64,000 bases of DNA, taken from Planobispora longispora. GTDB lineage: Bacteria; Actinomycetota; Actinomycetes; Streptosporangiales; Streptosporangiaceae. Below are positions 25,404 to 36,147 of the stretch, in pieces. Position numbers and translations under genes: made by a program. Position 1 is the first letter of the stretch. Every line of letters begins with the position of its first letter. The notes beneath the pieces were generated by a model, which saw nothing but the letters and a program-made list of their open reading frames with translations, did no database searches and was not told where the DNA came from. The DNA lies in assembly GCF_016863135.1 (NCBI RefSeq), contig NZ_BOOH01000001.1:62001-126000 (forward strand), read 5' to 3'.

Positions 25404-25464
25404 GCCCCCCCGCACGCTCTCGACATTCACGACATTTGCCACATATGGCACTGGCGCGGCGGAG

Positions 25465-25483
25465 ACTCTGTCCGGAACAGAGT
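25465..25483. promoter_or_regulatory. Perfect inverted repeat upstream of secreted subtilase
   Basis: ACTCTGT-CCGGA-ACAGAGT (25465-25483) lies 134 bases before the subtilase start in an AT-richer stretch. The size and symmetry suit an operator. No regulator gene is adjacent. Confidence 0.5.
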
Positions 25484-25616
25484 ATGTAACAAATAGATTT
25501 ACGCCTGTCACGATATTGCCGTAAACATGACGGCGGTTCACCATAGGGGCGCTCACCCTCCGCCCGGACGGCCCCACGAGGGCCCCGGGTCACCCCCCAC
25601 CAGGAGGACCGTCATC

Positions 25617-27389
<1,773 letters not shown>

Positions 27390-27407
27390 CGGCCCGATAG
27401 CGGCATC

Positions 27408-27444
27408 GGACCGGGTCACCCGCTCCCCCGGGGTGGCCCGGTCC
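27408..27444. terminator. Hairpin terminator between convergent genes
   Basis: GGACCGGGTCACC (27408-27420) pairs with GGTGGCCCGGTCC (27432-27444), 13 bp with one wobble pair and an 11-nt loop. It lies 19 bases after the protease stop. Confidence 0.7.
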
Positions 27445-27488
27445 TCCCGGGCGTCCCGTGCGGTCCGGTCCTCCCGGGCGTCCCGTGC
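27440..27488. repeat. Two 22-bp direct repeats, 27-bp period
   Basis: GGTCCTCCCGGGCGTCCCG and its next three bases occur at 27440-27461 and exactly again at 27467-27488, in the gap between the protease and TrkA genes. Confidence 0.8.
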
Positions 27489-27506
27489 AGGGCGGTCCGC
27501 CCCCGC

Positions 27507-28169
27507 TCAGGGCAGTTCGGCGAAGCGCTCCACGTCTTCGATCTTCCCGGCGATGATGATCACATCGCCGTAGCCGAGGACGGTGTCCGCGCCCGCGTAG
27601 GTGAACTCCTCGTGCTCCCCCTTGACGCAGACGACCGTGACGCCGTACTTGCGGCGCAGGTTCGTCTCGCCGAGCGGGACGCCGACGTAGTCGCGCGGCG
27701 GCCGGGTCTTGACCAGCGCGTAGTTCTCGTCGACCTCCATGTAGTCGAGCATGCGCCCGTTGAGCAGGTGGGCCACCCGCTCGCCCATGTCGTGCTCGGG
27801 CAGGATGACGTGGTGGGCGCCGACCCGCTCCAGGATGCGGCCGTGGTCGCGGCTGATCGCCTTGGCCCAGATGTCCTCGATCGCCAGCTCCACCAGCAGG
27901 GAGGTGGTCAGGATGCTGGACTCGATGTCGGTGCCGATGGCGACCACGGCCCGGTAGAAGTCCGGGACGCCGAGCTGGCGCAGCGCCTCCAGGTCCGTGG
28001 AGTCGGCGGCGACCACGTGGGTGAGCTTGCCCGACATGCTCTGGACCACCTTCGGCCGGCTGTCGATGGCGAGCACCTCGGTGCCGCGGCGGACCAGCTC
28101 CGTGGCGAGCGAGCTGCCGAACCGGCCGAGCCCGATCACCACGACCGGGTCGTTTCTCGTATCAGCCAA
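27507..28169 (-). CDS. TrkA-family potassium uptake regulator
   Basis: A 220-residue cytosolic protein. The N-terminal RCK domain has a Rossmann NAD-binding motif VVVIGLGRFGSSLA and an acidic strand end (LAIDS). The C-terminal RCK_C domain (KTRPPRDYVGVPLGETNLRRKYGVTVV) binds nucleotides or ions. Such subunits gate Trk/Ktr potassium channels. No channel gene is adjacent. TTG 28169 is preferred because GAGGAG precedes it and the extra N-terminal residues of the longer GTG form are atypical. It overlaps the DHPS paralogue stop by 8 bases, implying coupled translation. Confidence 0.86.
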   Translation of the reverse strand: MADTRNDPVVVIGLGRFGSSLATELVRRGTEVLAIDSRPKVVQSMSGKLTHVVAADSTDLEALRQLGVPDFYRAVVAIGTDIESSILTTSLLVELAIEDIWAKAISRDHGRILERVGAHHVILPEHDMGERVAHLLNGRMLDYMEVDENYALVKTRPPRDYVGVPLGETNLRRKYGVTVVCVKGEHEEFTYAGADTVLGYGDVIIIAGKIEDVERFAELP

Positions 28170-29028
28170 CGGTCGTTCTCTCCTCGGAGTGTTCACCGCG
28201 CCGCATGCGGGTGACGGCGCCGAGCGCCGCGCGGGCCGAGGCCGCGTCGTGCACGCGGAAGACGCGGGCGCCCTGCCAGGCGGAGACGGCGAGAGTGGCC
28301 ATGGTACCCGCGTGCCGCTCGTCGACGGGAAGGCCGCCCAGGGTCTCGCCGACGAAATCCTTGTTGGAGACCGCGACGAGCACCGGCCAGCCGGTGGCGG
28401 TCATCTCCCCGAGGCGGCGGCTGACCTCCAGGGAGTGGTAGGTGTTCTTGCCGAAGTCGTGGGCCGGGTCGATGAGGATCGACTCGCGGGGGACCCCGGC
28501 GGCCGCCGCCCGCCCGGCCAGGTCCACGGTGTAGCCGATCACGTCGGCCACCACGTCGGCGTAGGCGACGCGGTGCGGCCGGGTCCGCGGGACGGCCCGT
28601 CCCGCGTGCGCGCACACCAGGCCCACGCGGTGCTCGGCGGCGACCCGCGCCAGATCCGGGTCGACCCCGCCCCAGGTGTCGTTGAGCAGGTCGGCGCCCG
28701 CCTCGGCGACGACCTTCCCCACCTCGGCGCGCCAGGTGTCGACACTGATGATCAGATCGGGATGGCGTTCGCGGACCGCCGCCACCAGGCCCGCCACCCT
28801 GCGGATCTCCTCGGCCGGGTCCACCTCGTCCCCGGGGCCGGCCTTGACGCCGCCGATGTCCACGATGTCCGCGCCGCCCTCGACGGCCCCGTCCACCGCC
28901 TCCAGGGCGGCGGAGAATCCGTAGGTCCTCCCCCTGTCGAAGAACGAGTCGGGGGTGCGGTTGACCACCGCCATGATCGCGAACTCGCCGGGCCGGAACT
29001 CACGGCCTCGCAGGCGCAAGATAGTCAT
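28162..29028 (-). CDS. folP2: Dihydropteroate synthase paralogue (FolP2 type)
   Basis: A 288-residue TIM-barrel protein of the pterin-binding family. It keeps the first motif (MAVVNRTPDSFFDRG), but the second reads VDIGGVKAGPG instead of the DIGGESTRPG of true DHPS. The KAGPG form marks the actinobacterial FolP2 group, members of which have been reported to lack DHPS activity. NDTWGG and the IDPAHDFGKN loop are conserved. It sits upstream of and overlaps trkA. The probable role is not classic folate synthesis. A transferase with a modified substrate or a regulatory role is possible. Confidence 0.84.
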   Translation of the reverse strand: MTILRLRGREFRPGEFAIMAVVNRTPDSFFDRGRTYGFSAALEAVDGAVEGGADIVDIGGVKAGPGDEVDPAEEIRRVAGLVAAVRERHPDLIISVDTWRAEVGKVVAEAGADLLNDTWGGVDPDLARVAAEHRVGLVCAHAGRAVPRTRPHRVAYADVVADVIGYTVDLAGRAAAAGVPRESILIDPAHDFGKNTYHSLEVSRRLGEMTATGWPVLVAVSNKDFVGETLGGLPVDERHAGTMATLAVSAWQGARVFRVHDAASARAALGAVTRMRRGEHSEERTTVG

Positions 29029-29152
29029 CGAGACCGAGCCTATCGCCCGGTGTCGGAGAGGACGGCGCTCCCACCTGCGCCGCCTCTGGGGTTCTCATGG
29101 GATTTCGGACTGTCCCGTACGGCCCGCCCACCACGGCCCCGGCACGGTCCGC

Positions 29153-29216
29153 GCGGCCGGCCCACTTCCGGCTGCGGTCCTGCTGCTAGGCGGCCGACCC
29201 ACCTTCGGCCGCGGTC
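29153..29216. repeat. 27-bp repeat straddling the LysR stop codon
   Basis: A GCGGCCGGCCCACTTCCGG-type unit at 29153-29179 recurs with a few changes at 29190-29216 (period 37). The LysR stop (29186-29188) lies between the two copies, so the C-terminal codons and the trailer are duplicated. Confidence 0.7.
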
Positions 29217-30055
29217 AGGAACTCCTGGGCGGCGGCGGGCAACCGCCGTCGCGCGTGCACGATCGCGATCACCCGACGGATCGAGGGATCGAGCGGCCGG
29301 ACCACCAGTCCGGCCCGGACGGCCTGGTCGGCCATCCCGCGGTACCAGAGCAGGGAGGCCAGGCCCGCGCGGACCGGCCCGAGCCAGTTGCCGCGCTCTT
29401 CCGCCTCCAGGGCCGCCACGGGGGCGACGCCGTACTTGGCGAACAACGAGTCGAGCTCCCTGCGCCGGGCGCTGCCGCCGGCCGGCAGCACCAGCCGCAT
29501 GCCGTTGAGCCTGCTCATCGGCACCGGGTCGGGCAGGTCGAGGCCGGGCGGGGAGATCAGGACGATCTCCTGCCGCTCCAGCGGATGGCTGATCAGGTCG
29601 GCGGGGACGGGCAGATCCGTGAGGCCGAGGTCGGCCCGCTGGCTCCTGATGGCGTTCACCACGCCGTCCCGCCCGTCGCAACGGACGATGTGCACACGCA
29701 CCCCCGGATGTTCGGCGGTATACGAGGGAAGGATGCGCCCGGCCAACCCCGGCTCGAGGCTGGGGGTCGAGGCGATGCGGAGCTCCGCCTCGGACGAATG
29801 GCCGTGGGTCGACAGAGCCTCGATCTCGTGGACGGCGTCGAGCGCCTCCCGGGCGAGCTTGACCACCCGGCGCCCCTGCGCCGTGACGACCACGCCGCGC
29901 CCGGAGCGGGCGAACAACGTCATCCCGAGTTCTCGCTCCAGGTCCCTGATCGCACGGGAGAGCGCAGGTTGTGCGATGTACAGCGACCTGGCCGCGTCGG
30001 TCATGGTGCGGTGCTCCGCCGTCGCGACCACGTAGCGGAGCTGCTGCAGATTCAT
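29186..30055 (-). CDS. LysR-family transcriptional regulator
   Basis: A 289-residue regulator. The N-terminal winged helix (residues 1-60, LQQLRYVVATAEHRTMTDAARSLYIAQPALSRAIRDLE) is textbook LysR. Residues 90-285 form the periplasmic-binding-like effector domain. It is divergent from the metallopeptidase gene at 30246. The 190-base gap carries an ATCAC-N5-GTGAT dyad about 50 bases upstream of its start. It may control itself or the divergent gene. The effector is unknown. Confidence 0.92.
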   Translation of the reverse strand: MNLQQLRYVVATAEHRTMTDAARSLYIAQPALSRAIRDLERELGMTLFARSGRGVVVTAQGRRVVKLAREALDAVHEIEALSTHGHSSEAELRIASTPSLEPGLAGRILPSYTAEHPGVRVHIVRCDGRDGVVNAIRSQRADLGLTDLPVPADLISHPLERQEIVLISPPGLDLPDPVPMSRLNGMRLVLPAGGSARRRELDSLFAKYGVAPVAALEAEERGNWLGPVRAGLASLLWYRGMADQAVRAGLVVRPLDPSIRRVIAIVHARRRLPAAAQEFLTAAEGGSAA

Positions 30056-30105
30056 GGCTCTGAAGTTAGGACACGGCGAGCGGCCCGGTACGGCACATTG
30101 CGGAG

Positions 30106-30120
30106 ATCACCTCGCGTGAT
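30106..30120. promoter_or_regulatory. ATCAC-N5-GTGAT dyad, candidate LysR site
   Basis: A perfect 5-bp inverted repeat with a 5-base spacer contains the T-N11-A pattern expected of LysR operators. It lies in the divergent gap, 51 bases from the LysR start. Confidence 0.5.
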
Positions 30121-30245
30121 TTCGAACCGTAACCGAATACGACTACATCCGTGACGGGTGATAAATCAGTATGCTTACGCCCCAAATTTCTTAAAGAACC
30201 AATCTGGCCGGATATATCGGACGTTTGGGCTTACGGGGAGACAGC

Positions 30246-31766
30246 GTGACAGGCAACGGGCACTATCCTCCGCCGCCACCTCAACCTCAGGGGCATCCGC
30301 ATCCGCCTCCCGGCTGGGCCCCGCGGGGAGGTCACCCGCCCTCGCCGCCCCCGCCCCCGGCCGGCCCCCCGATCCCCCTGCCGCCCCCCGCCGGAGCCCC
30401 GGCGCCGCCTCCGGCCCCGCCCCGCCACGGGTACCCGCAGCCGCCGCCCCGGGGCTATCCCTCCCAGGCGCCGCCTCCCGGCCGCCCCCCGCAGGCGCCG
30501 CCCCCCGGGCCGGGCTATCCGGCCCCTCCCCCCGCCGGCCGGCCGGCCCCGCTCCACGGCCGCCCGCCGTACGGGCAGCCGCCCCCGCCGGGACGACCGC
30601 CCCACGGCCTGCCACCGCAGGGACGCCCGCCGCAGGGGCAACCGCCATATGGACAGCCGCCGTACGGCCAGCCGTCGCACGGGCGCCCGCCGTACGGCCA
30701 GCCGCCCCCTCCCGGCCCTCACCACCGGCCCCCGTACCCGCCTCCCGCATGGCAGCCGCCGCGTCCCCGCCAGGGCGGCGGCGCCGCGGTGATCATCAGC
30801 GTGGTCTTCGGCCTGCTCGCGCTGACGTTCACCGGGCTCGTGGTGGTCGGGGCGCTCATCAAGGGCAGCCGGGTGGACGCGGACCCGGTCTCGCCGATCG
30901 CGTTCCCCACCTCCTCCCCGTCCGACCCGCCCCGGGAGCGGCCCTCGGATCGACCCTCGGAGCGGCCCTCGAACCGGGTGACGGACGAGCCGGACGACAA
31001 GCCGAGTCCCGAGGAGGCCGAGACCCGCACGCTCAACACGTCCCTGAAGAACAACTCCCTCTACGCCGGCCAGGGCCTGTCCAGGGTGCACTGCCCGGGC
31101 GGCTCGGCCAGCATCTACAGCCACAGCCAGCTCAAGGCGCTGATCCTGAAGACCTCCAGGTGCATGGACAAGGCCTGGTCCAAGGTGCTGCGCGCCAGGG
31201 GGATCGAGTGGCACCGGCCGGGCTACGCCATCACCGCCACCCGGGGGCGCGGCGCCTGCGGCGACTTCCCCCAGCGCGGGAGCATCGTGCCGTACTACTG
31301 CCCGAGCAACACCACGATCTACGCCTCCACCACGGCCATGGCCAGGGGATCGGGCAACGCGCTGGGGTACGGCCAGATCACCGAGTGGCACGGCGGGATC
31401 ATCAGCATGATGGCCCACGAGTACGGTCACCACGTCCAGCAGCTGTCCGGCCTGTCCGGCAGCTGGTGGGAGCGGACGCTGGAGTCGGGCAGCCAGAGCG
31501 GCAAGCTGGCGCTGAGCCGCCGATTCGAGCTCCAGGCCACCTGCTTCGGGGCGATGTTCATGCGCTCGGTCTCGGCCAGTTACCCGGTCACCTCGGCGCG
31601 GCGCAACACGCTCTACTACTTCTACTCGCGCGTGGGCGACCATCCCGGCTACCCGCGCGACCACGGCAAGCCGGTGAACAACGGACGCTGGTTCCGGCAG
31701 GGCTACGAGAAGAACAAGACCTTCCAGTGCAATACCTGGCTGGCGCCCGCCTCGTCGACCTCGTAA
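30246..31766 (+). CDS. Proline-rich membrane-anchored zinc metallopeptidase
   Basis: A 506-residue protein. Residues 1 to about 175 are extraordinarily Pro/Gly/Tyr/Gln-rich with PPYGQP-type repeats and lie in the cytosol. One membrane helix ([24 protein letters not shown]) follows. The extracytoplasmic part has an Arg/Ser/Pro linker and a neutral zinc metallopeptidase domain with HEYGHH (His/Glu/His) near residue 398 and a downstream Glu ([11 protein letters not shown]) as third ligand. The family is related to predicted metalloproteases of the YpfJ type. GTG 30246 with GGGGAG is preferred over the upstream TTG. The next gene encodes an LCP protein, which suggests envelope maintenance. Confidence 0.87.
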   Translation: MTGNGHYPPPPPQPQGHPHPPPGWAPRGGHPPSPPPPPAGPPIPLPPPAGAPAPPPAPPRHGYPQPPPRGYPSQAPPPGRPPQAPPPGPGYPAPPPAGRPAPLHGRPPYGQPPPPGRPPHGLPPQGRPPQGQPPYGQPPYGQPSHGRPPYGQPPPPGPHHRPPYPPPAWQPPRPRQGGGAAVIISVVFGLLALTFTGLVVVGALIKGSRVDADPVSPIAFPTSSPSDPPRERPSDRPSERPSNRVTDEPDDKPSPEEAETRTLNTSLKNNSLYAGQGLSRVHCPGGSASIYSHSQLKALILKTSRCMDKAWSKVLRARGIEWHRPGYAITATRGRGACGDFPQRGSIVPYYCPSNTTIYASTTAMARGSGNALGYGQITEWHGGIISMMAHEYGHHVQQLSGLSGSWWERTLESGSQSGKLALSRRFELQATCFGAMFMRSVSASYPVTSARRNTLYYFYSRVGDHPGYPRDHGKPVNNGRWFRQGYEKNKTFQCNTWLAPASSTS

Positions 31767-31907
31767 CTTCAATCCTCATTCACCTGACCTTGGTCATCTG
31801 TCTGCCATGTCCGGGTATGGGGGCTAGAATCCAGGGCAATTCTGTGCAATCGGGGGACCTCGGCCGTTTTGCCAGGTGGACCGGACAAGGACCGAGTAGG
31901 AAGCGGT

Positions 31908-33800
31908 GTGACGATGCGCCATGGGCAGGACTCGGGGGGGCTCTCCGGCGAGAGCGGGAAACCGCGTCCCCGACGGCGCGGCAGCCGCGCGGCCCGGCCC
32001 GCGAACGCGGCGAACGGCCACCCCGGGAACACCCCCGCCCCTCCCCTGGAGCGCGACGCCGCCCCCCACCCCGGCCAGCCCGTACCCGCGTCCGCACCCT
32101 TACCCGTTCCCGCTCCCGCGCGGGCGGCTCACGAGCCGGGGCACGAGGCCGGCCCGGCGGGCGGCACGGCCACCCGGGTGAAGCCCGCGACGGGCGGCGT
32201 CGGATCCGCGCCGGACCCGAATCCGGGCGCGGGCCCCGCGGCCGGCCCGGGCGCCACGGCGACCCCGGCAGGCGCGGGGGCGCCCGGCGACCCGTCCGCC
32301 GGGCGCGGGCCCATGTCCCGGCTGAAGTTCGCCCGGCCGCTGACCACCGGGTCGCTCATCGGGTGGACCGCCCTGTCGGCGATCCTGCCGGGCATCGCGC
32401 ACCTGCGCGCGGGGCGCCGCCGTACCGGCTACATCCTGCTCGGCTCCTTCGGCCTGCTGCTGGTCCTGGGGGTGATCGCCGGAATCGTCGTCTCCGGCGA
32501 CACCGGCATCGCCACCCGGGACGGCGTCCTCGGCCTGATCGTGGGCCTGGCCGTGCTCGGCGCGCTCGGCTGGTTCCTGCTGGTGATCTCCTCCTACATC
32601 ACGCTCGGCCCCAACCGGCTCAACAGCGCGGGCCAGATCGTCTCGGGCATCGTCATCGGCACGCTGTGCGTGGCGGTGATGGCCCCGTTCGCGTTCGCCG
32701 CCAGCACGGTGCTGACCGTCAAGGAGACGGTCAACGACATCTTCCCGAGCTCGCCGGACGACCCGGCCGCCCCGACGTTCAAGCCCGAGGACCCCTGGAA
32801 CGGCCAGGAGCGGGTCAACTTCCTGCTCATCGGCGGCGACGGGGCGGGCAACCGGGAGGGCGTGCGGACCGACAGCATGAACGTGGCCAGCGTCCACATC
32901 AAGACCGGCAACGCGGTCATGTTCAGCCTCCCCCGCAACCTGCAGCACGTGCGCTTCCCGCCCGGCAGCCCGCTGGCCAGGCAGTTCCCCAACGGCTTCA
33001 TGCGGGAGCTGCCCAACGGCGGCCTGCTCAACGAGGTCTGGCAGTACGCCGAGGACCACCCGGAGATCATGGGCAGCAAGCACCAGGGTCCCCGGGCGCT
33101 CATGGACGCGATCGGCTACACGCTCAACCTGAAGATCGACCACTACGTCCTGATCAACATGTACGGCTTCGCCCACCTGGTGGACGCCATCGGCGGACTG
33201 AAGATCAGGGTCGAGAGCGACGTGAAGTACGGCGGCTCGTTCGGCACCGCCGGCACGATCAAGGCCGGCTACCGCACCCTCTCCGGCGAGGAGGCCCTCT
33301 GGTACGGCCGCTCCCGCGTCGGCAGCGACGACTTCTCCCGGATGGCCCGCCAGCGCTGCGTCATCGGCGCCTTCGCCAAGCAGGCCACCCCCGCCGTCGT
33401 CCTCACGAACTTCACCAAGATCGCGAGGGTGGCCAAGCGGATGGCCCAGACCAACATCCCCCGCGACATGCTGGAGCACCTGACCGAGCTGGCCCTCAAG
33501 GTCAAGGACGCCAAGATCACCAGTCTCCAGTTCGTGCCGCCGGAGTTCTACTCCGGCTCCCCCGACTGGCAGAAGATCCGCACCGCGACCGCCCGGGCCC
33601 TGCGCCAGTCGACCCAGCCCAGCCGCAAGCTCATGGCCGGTTCGGGCGCGCCCTCCCCGGGCACCAGCGGCGCGGCCTCCCCGGGCACGAGCGGCGCGGC
33701 CCCCACCCCGACGCTCAGCGCGCCCCCGAAGGCGACGCCCGGCAAGACCCCGACGGCGAACAGGAGCGCCCAGTCCATCGACGAGCTCTGCGGCATCTGA
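31908..33800 (+). CDS. LytR-CpsA-Psr (LCP) family cell-wall ligase
   Basis: A 630-residue membrane protein. A disordered Pro/Ala-rich N-terminus of about 140 residues is followed by four membrane segments (about 155-290), then the extracytoplasmic LCP domain from VNFLLIGGDGAGNREG with the catalytic Arg/Asp cluster (VRTDSMN, SLPRNL). The lipid pocket region (YVLINMYGFAHLVDAIGG) and VGSDDFSRMARQR motif follow. The tail has a duplicated SPGTSGAA. LCP enzymes attach wall polymers to peptidoglycan. GTG 31908 or ATG 31914 could start; AGGAAG serves both. It ends in a perfect terminator. Confidence 0.92.
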   Translation: MTMRHGQDSGGLSGESGKPRPRRRGSRAARPANAANGHPGNTPAPPLERDAAPHPGQPVPASAPLPVPAPARAAHEPGHEAGPAGGTATRVKPATGGVGSAPDPNPGAGPAAGPGATATPAGAGAPGDPSAGRGPMSRLKFARPLTTGSLIGWTALSAILPGIAHLRAGRRRTGYILLGSFGLLLVLGVIAGIVVSGDTGIATRDGVLGLIVGLAVLGALGWFLLVISSYITLGPNRLNSAGQIVSGIVIGTLCVAVMAPFAFAASTVLTVKETVNDIFPSSPDDPAAPTFKPEDPWNGQERVNFLLIGGDGAGNREGVRTDSMNVASVHIKTGNAVMFSLPRNLQHVRFPPGSPLARQFPNGFMRELPNGGLLNEVWQYAEDHPEIMGSKHQGPRALMDAIGYTLNLKIDHYVLINMYGFAHLVDAIGGLKIRVESDVKYGGSFGTAGTIKAGYRTLSGEEALWYGRSRVGSDDFSRMARQRCVIGAFAKQATPAVVLTNFTKIARVAKRMAQTNIPRDMLEHLTELALKVKDAKITSLQFVPPEFYSGSPDWQKIRTATARALRQSTQPSRKLMAGSGAPSPGTSGAASPGTSGAAPTPTLSAPPKATPGKTPTANRSAQSIDELCGI

Positions 33801-33820
33801 CCCGGATCCGATCCGGTCGC

Positions 33821-33855
33821 CCGGGGTCCCGCCCCTCCTCGGGGCGGGACCCCGG
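33821..33855. terminator. Perfect 15-bp hairpin, bidirectional terminator
   Basis: CCGGGGTCCCGCCCC (33821-33835) and its exact complement (33841-33855) enclose a 5-nt loop TCCTC. It sits between the convergent LCP and spermidine-synthase-like genes. Confidence 0.85.
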
Positions 33856-33921
33856 CGCCGTCCGGTGACCGGGGCGGCTCATCCGGCCCGGACGTGCCCG
33901 ACCCGGCTCACCCGGCCGGGC

Positions 33922-35967
33922 TCACGCGGCCCGGGCGGTCCTGGGCAGCAGGGCGAACGCGCCCAGGTAGAGCAGGCCCGCCACGATCAGCAGGCCCTGG
34001 TACCCGATGACCAGAGCCAGGTACTCCAGGCAGCCGCCGACCATCGCGCCGAGCAGGTTCGCCCCGAAGGCCGTGGTGCCGTCGGCCGAGTCGGCGAAGC
34101 GCTTGGCGAACACCACGTTGGCCGCGAAGATCGGCAGGAACGCCACGGCCACGGCCACCACCGCGCGCAGCGGCACCGGCAGGCCCAGCAACCAGGAGTT
34201 CGGCACCAGCCAGGCCAGCACCAGGCCGGCCAGGAGCACGCCGTACATGACGGGCAGCGGCGGGGTGCGGAAGCGGCGGGTCACCTCCACCGCGGCCAGC
34301 ACCGCCACGAGCACCCCGGCGAACACGATCGCGTTGACCACCCAGGTGGTGCCGAACAGCAGCGCGAACCCGGTCACGCTCTTGGTCTCCAGCAGCAGGA
34401 ACGCCACGCCGAGCAGGAACAGGTCGGCGTAGGGGCGCATCCGGGTGTACGGCCCGGCGACCGCGCGGACCGCCAGCAGGCTCACGATCAGGATCAGGAT
34501 CAGGGTGATGACGTAGATCTCCGGAATCGTCCGGTCCTTCAGGTACAGGAAGGGCCGGTCGTCGCCCGAGGGCGGCGGGGTCTGCGCGGTCGCGCCCGCC
34601 CACTCCTGCCCGCAGGCCTGGTCGGCGGCGGCGAGCCCGGCGGTGATCACGGCCTGCTGGCCGGCCTGGGTGACGACGTCCACGCACGGCTTGTGCCCGA
34701 AGGCGGCCTGCACGGTGGAGGCGAGCCGGTCCACCAGCCAGCTCTCGCGGTAGTAGTTGTACATCGAGAAGGTCCCGCCGGGCTTGAGGCGGTCCCTGGC
34801 CGCCTCCATCGCCTCGCGGGTGAACAGGTAGCTCTCCAGCCGCAGCGAGCTGGCGCCGGAGACGAGGGTGAGCGAGTCGGGCAGCGCGAACAGGATCAGG
34901 TCGTACTTGCGGTCCGTCTGCTCCAGGAACGCGCGCCCGTCGGTGACGTGCGTGGCGACCCGGGGATCGTCGTAGGGCCGGTCCGGGTGGTAGGTCCCGC
35001 CCAGCTCGCGGAGCTTGGGGTCGATCTCCACCGCGTCCACCCGTCCGGCGCCCTTCGACAGCGCGATCGCCACGTCGGTGCCGCTGCCCGCACCCACGAT
35101 CAGCACGTCGTCCAGCCTCCCGGCGGCCGAGCGCTCGTACGGCAGGGCGTACTGCCGCTCCCACTCCAGCCGCTTGACCGCCGGGACGGCCCGCTGGTGC
35201 GGGATGCCGTTGACCTGGATGTCCATCATCTCCACGCCCTGCTCGGCGAAGTGGGTGCGGGTCACCTTGTAGTACGGCGACCACAGGGCTCCGGCCGTCA
35301 GCGTCTCGGCCGCCAGCGCCGCGACCACCACCAGCGACGGCACAACCAGCGCGGCCCGTGCCCACAGCCGCCGCGGCCGCAGCAGCACGGCGTAGGCGGC
35401 CGCGGTGATCACGCCCCACACCACCGGGGGCGCGCTGAGGAATGACAGCGCCGTGAACAGGCCGATGCCGGTGAGGCTGCCGATCAGGTCGTAGCGGTAG
35501 GCCTCCAGCCGGTCCAGCTCGGGGAAGCAGCGCCCGACCAGCTCGGCCGGGCCCATCAGCACGACCGCCGCGGCCGCGAAGACCACCGGCAGGATCAGCC
35601 AGGCCGGAGGCCCGGCGGTGCTGAGGCTCGTCCAGTACAGGACGCCCTCGGTCTGCCGGTCCACGGTGACCGGGAAGAACGTGACGACCAGCACCAGGAC
35701 GGCGAGGGTGATCGGCGAGTAGTACGGCTGCCGGGCCGTGCGCCCCACCCGCAAAAAGCCCAGTCCGATGCCGAGGAACGAGCCCAGCAGCACGAAGTTG
35801 GTGAAGTAGCTCAGGTGCACGATGTTCGATCCGGTCCACCGGATCAGCGCCAGCTCCAGGAAGAGCATGAAGGCGCTGGCCACGACCAGTCTCGGCCGGG
35901 TGCTCAGCCAGTGCTCCGGGCCGGCGTCGGGATGGGGGGATGGCGTGGTGTGCGCCGCTGCGGTCAT
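33922..35967 (-). CDS. Membrane-embedded spermidine synthase-like protein
   Basis: A 681-residue protein. An N-terminal block of about seven membrane segments is followed by a cytosolic methyltransferase/aminopropyltransferase-like domain (VLIVGAGSGTDVAIALSKG near residue 290, acidic strand end VEIDP, then HVTDGRAFLEQ and YDLILFALPDS) and a C-terminal block of about seven segments. Such fusions are annotated as spermidine-synthase-like membrane proteins or SAM-dependent transporters. Polyamine synthesis is not demonstrated. ATG 35967 (MTAAAHTTPS) has only a weak site. It is divergent from the intracellular subtilase. Confidence 0.8.
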   Translation of the reverse strand: MTAAAHTTPSPHPDAGPEHWLSTRPRLVVASAFMLFLELALIRWTGSNIVHLSYFTNFVLLGSFLGIGLGFLRVGRTARQPYYSPITLAVLVLVVTFFPVTVDRQTEGVLYWTSLSTAGPPAWLILPVVFAAAAVVLMGPAELVGRCFPELDRLEAYRYDLIGSLTGIGLFTALSFLSAPPVVWGVITAAAYAVLLRPRRLWARAALVVPSLVVVAALAAETLTAGALWSPYYKVTRTHFAEQGVEMMDIQVNGIPHQRAVPAVKRLEWERQYALPYERSAAGRLDDVLIVGAGSGTDVAIALSKGAGRVDAVEIDPKLRELGGTYHPDRPYDDPRVATHVTDGRAFLEQTDRKYDLILFALPDSLTLVSGASSLRLESYLFTREAMEAARDRLKPGGTFSMYNYYRESWLVDRLASTVQAAFGHKPCVDVVTQAGQQAVITAGLAAADQACGQEWAGATAQTPPPSGDDRPFLYLKDRTIPEIYVITLILILIVSLLAVRAVAGPYTRMRPYADLFLLGVAFLLLETKSVTGFALLFGTTWVVNAIVFAGVLVAVLAAVEVTRRFRTPPLPVMYGVLLAGLVLAWLVPNSWLLGLPVPLRAVVAVAVAFLPIFAANVVFAKRFADSADGTTAFGANLLGAMVGGCLEYLALVIGYQGLLIVAGLLYLGAFALLPRTARAA

Positions 35968-36147
35968 GGCGTCCAAGCTAGTGATCCATGACCTTGCAGG
36001 GAAGGAAAACCAGCCCAGCGGTTCGCGGTGATTTGGCGACATAGATGCTGGTGGGAGCCATTTGCATGGGTGGACATGATCGTGGTTGATGAAGGACGGT
36101 GGTGAGGTGCGTTTTCCCTGATCCGTCTGATCAACCGGTGGTGAACG

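Noticed and set aside
21903-25577. Uninterrupted minus-strand frame of more than 1200 codons
   Set aside because: It lies antisense to the response regulator, histidine kinase and PLP lyase, whose motifs and ribosome-binding sites are convincing. Its composition (Gly/Arg/His-rich) is that of a GC-driven shadow frame.
31813-31818. GGGTAT before the LCP gene as a SigB-like promoter
   Set aside because: No GTTT lies 14-16 bases upstream. The -10 alone is not enough.
30158-33868. Plus-strand frame of over 1200 codons across the metallopeptidase and LCP genes
   Set aside because: It is in another frame than the motif-bearing proteins and is made of Pro/Arg/Gly-rich sequence without domains.
36084-36136. 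GGTTGAT and ATCAACC inverted repeat before the intracellular subtilase
   Set aside because: The arms are 7 bp and 39 bases apart. Such pairs are expected by chance in a divergent gap.
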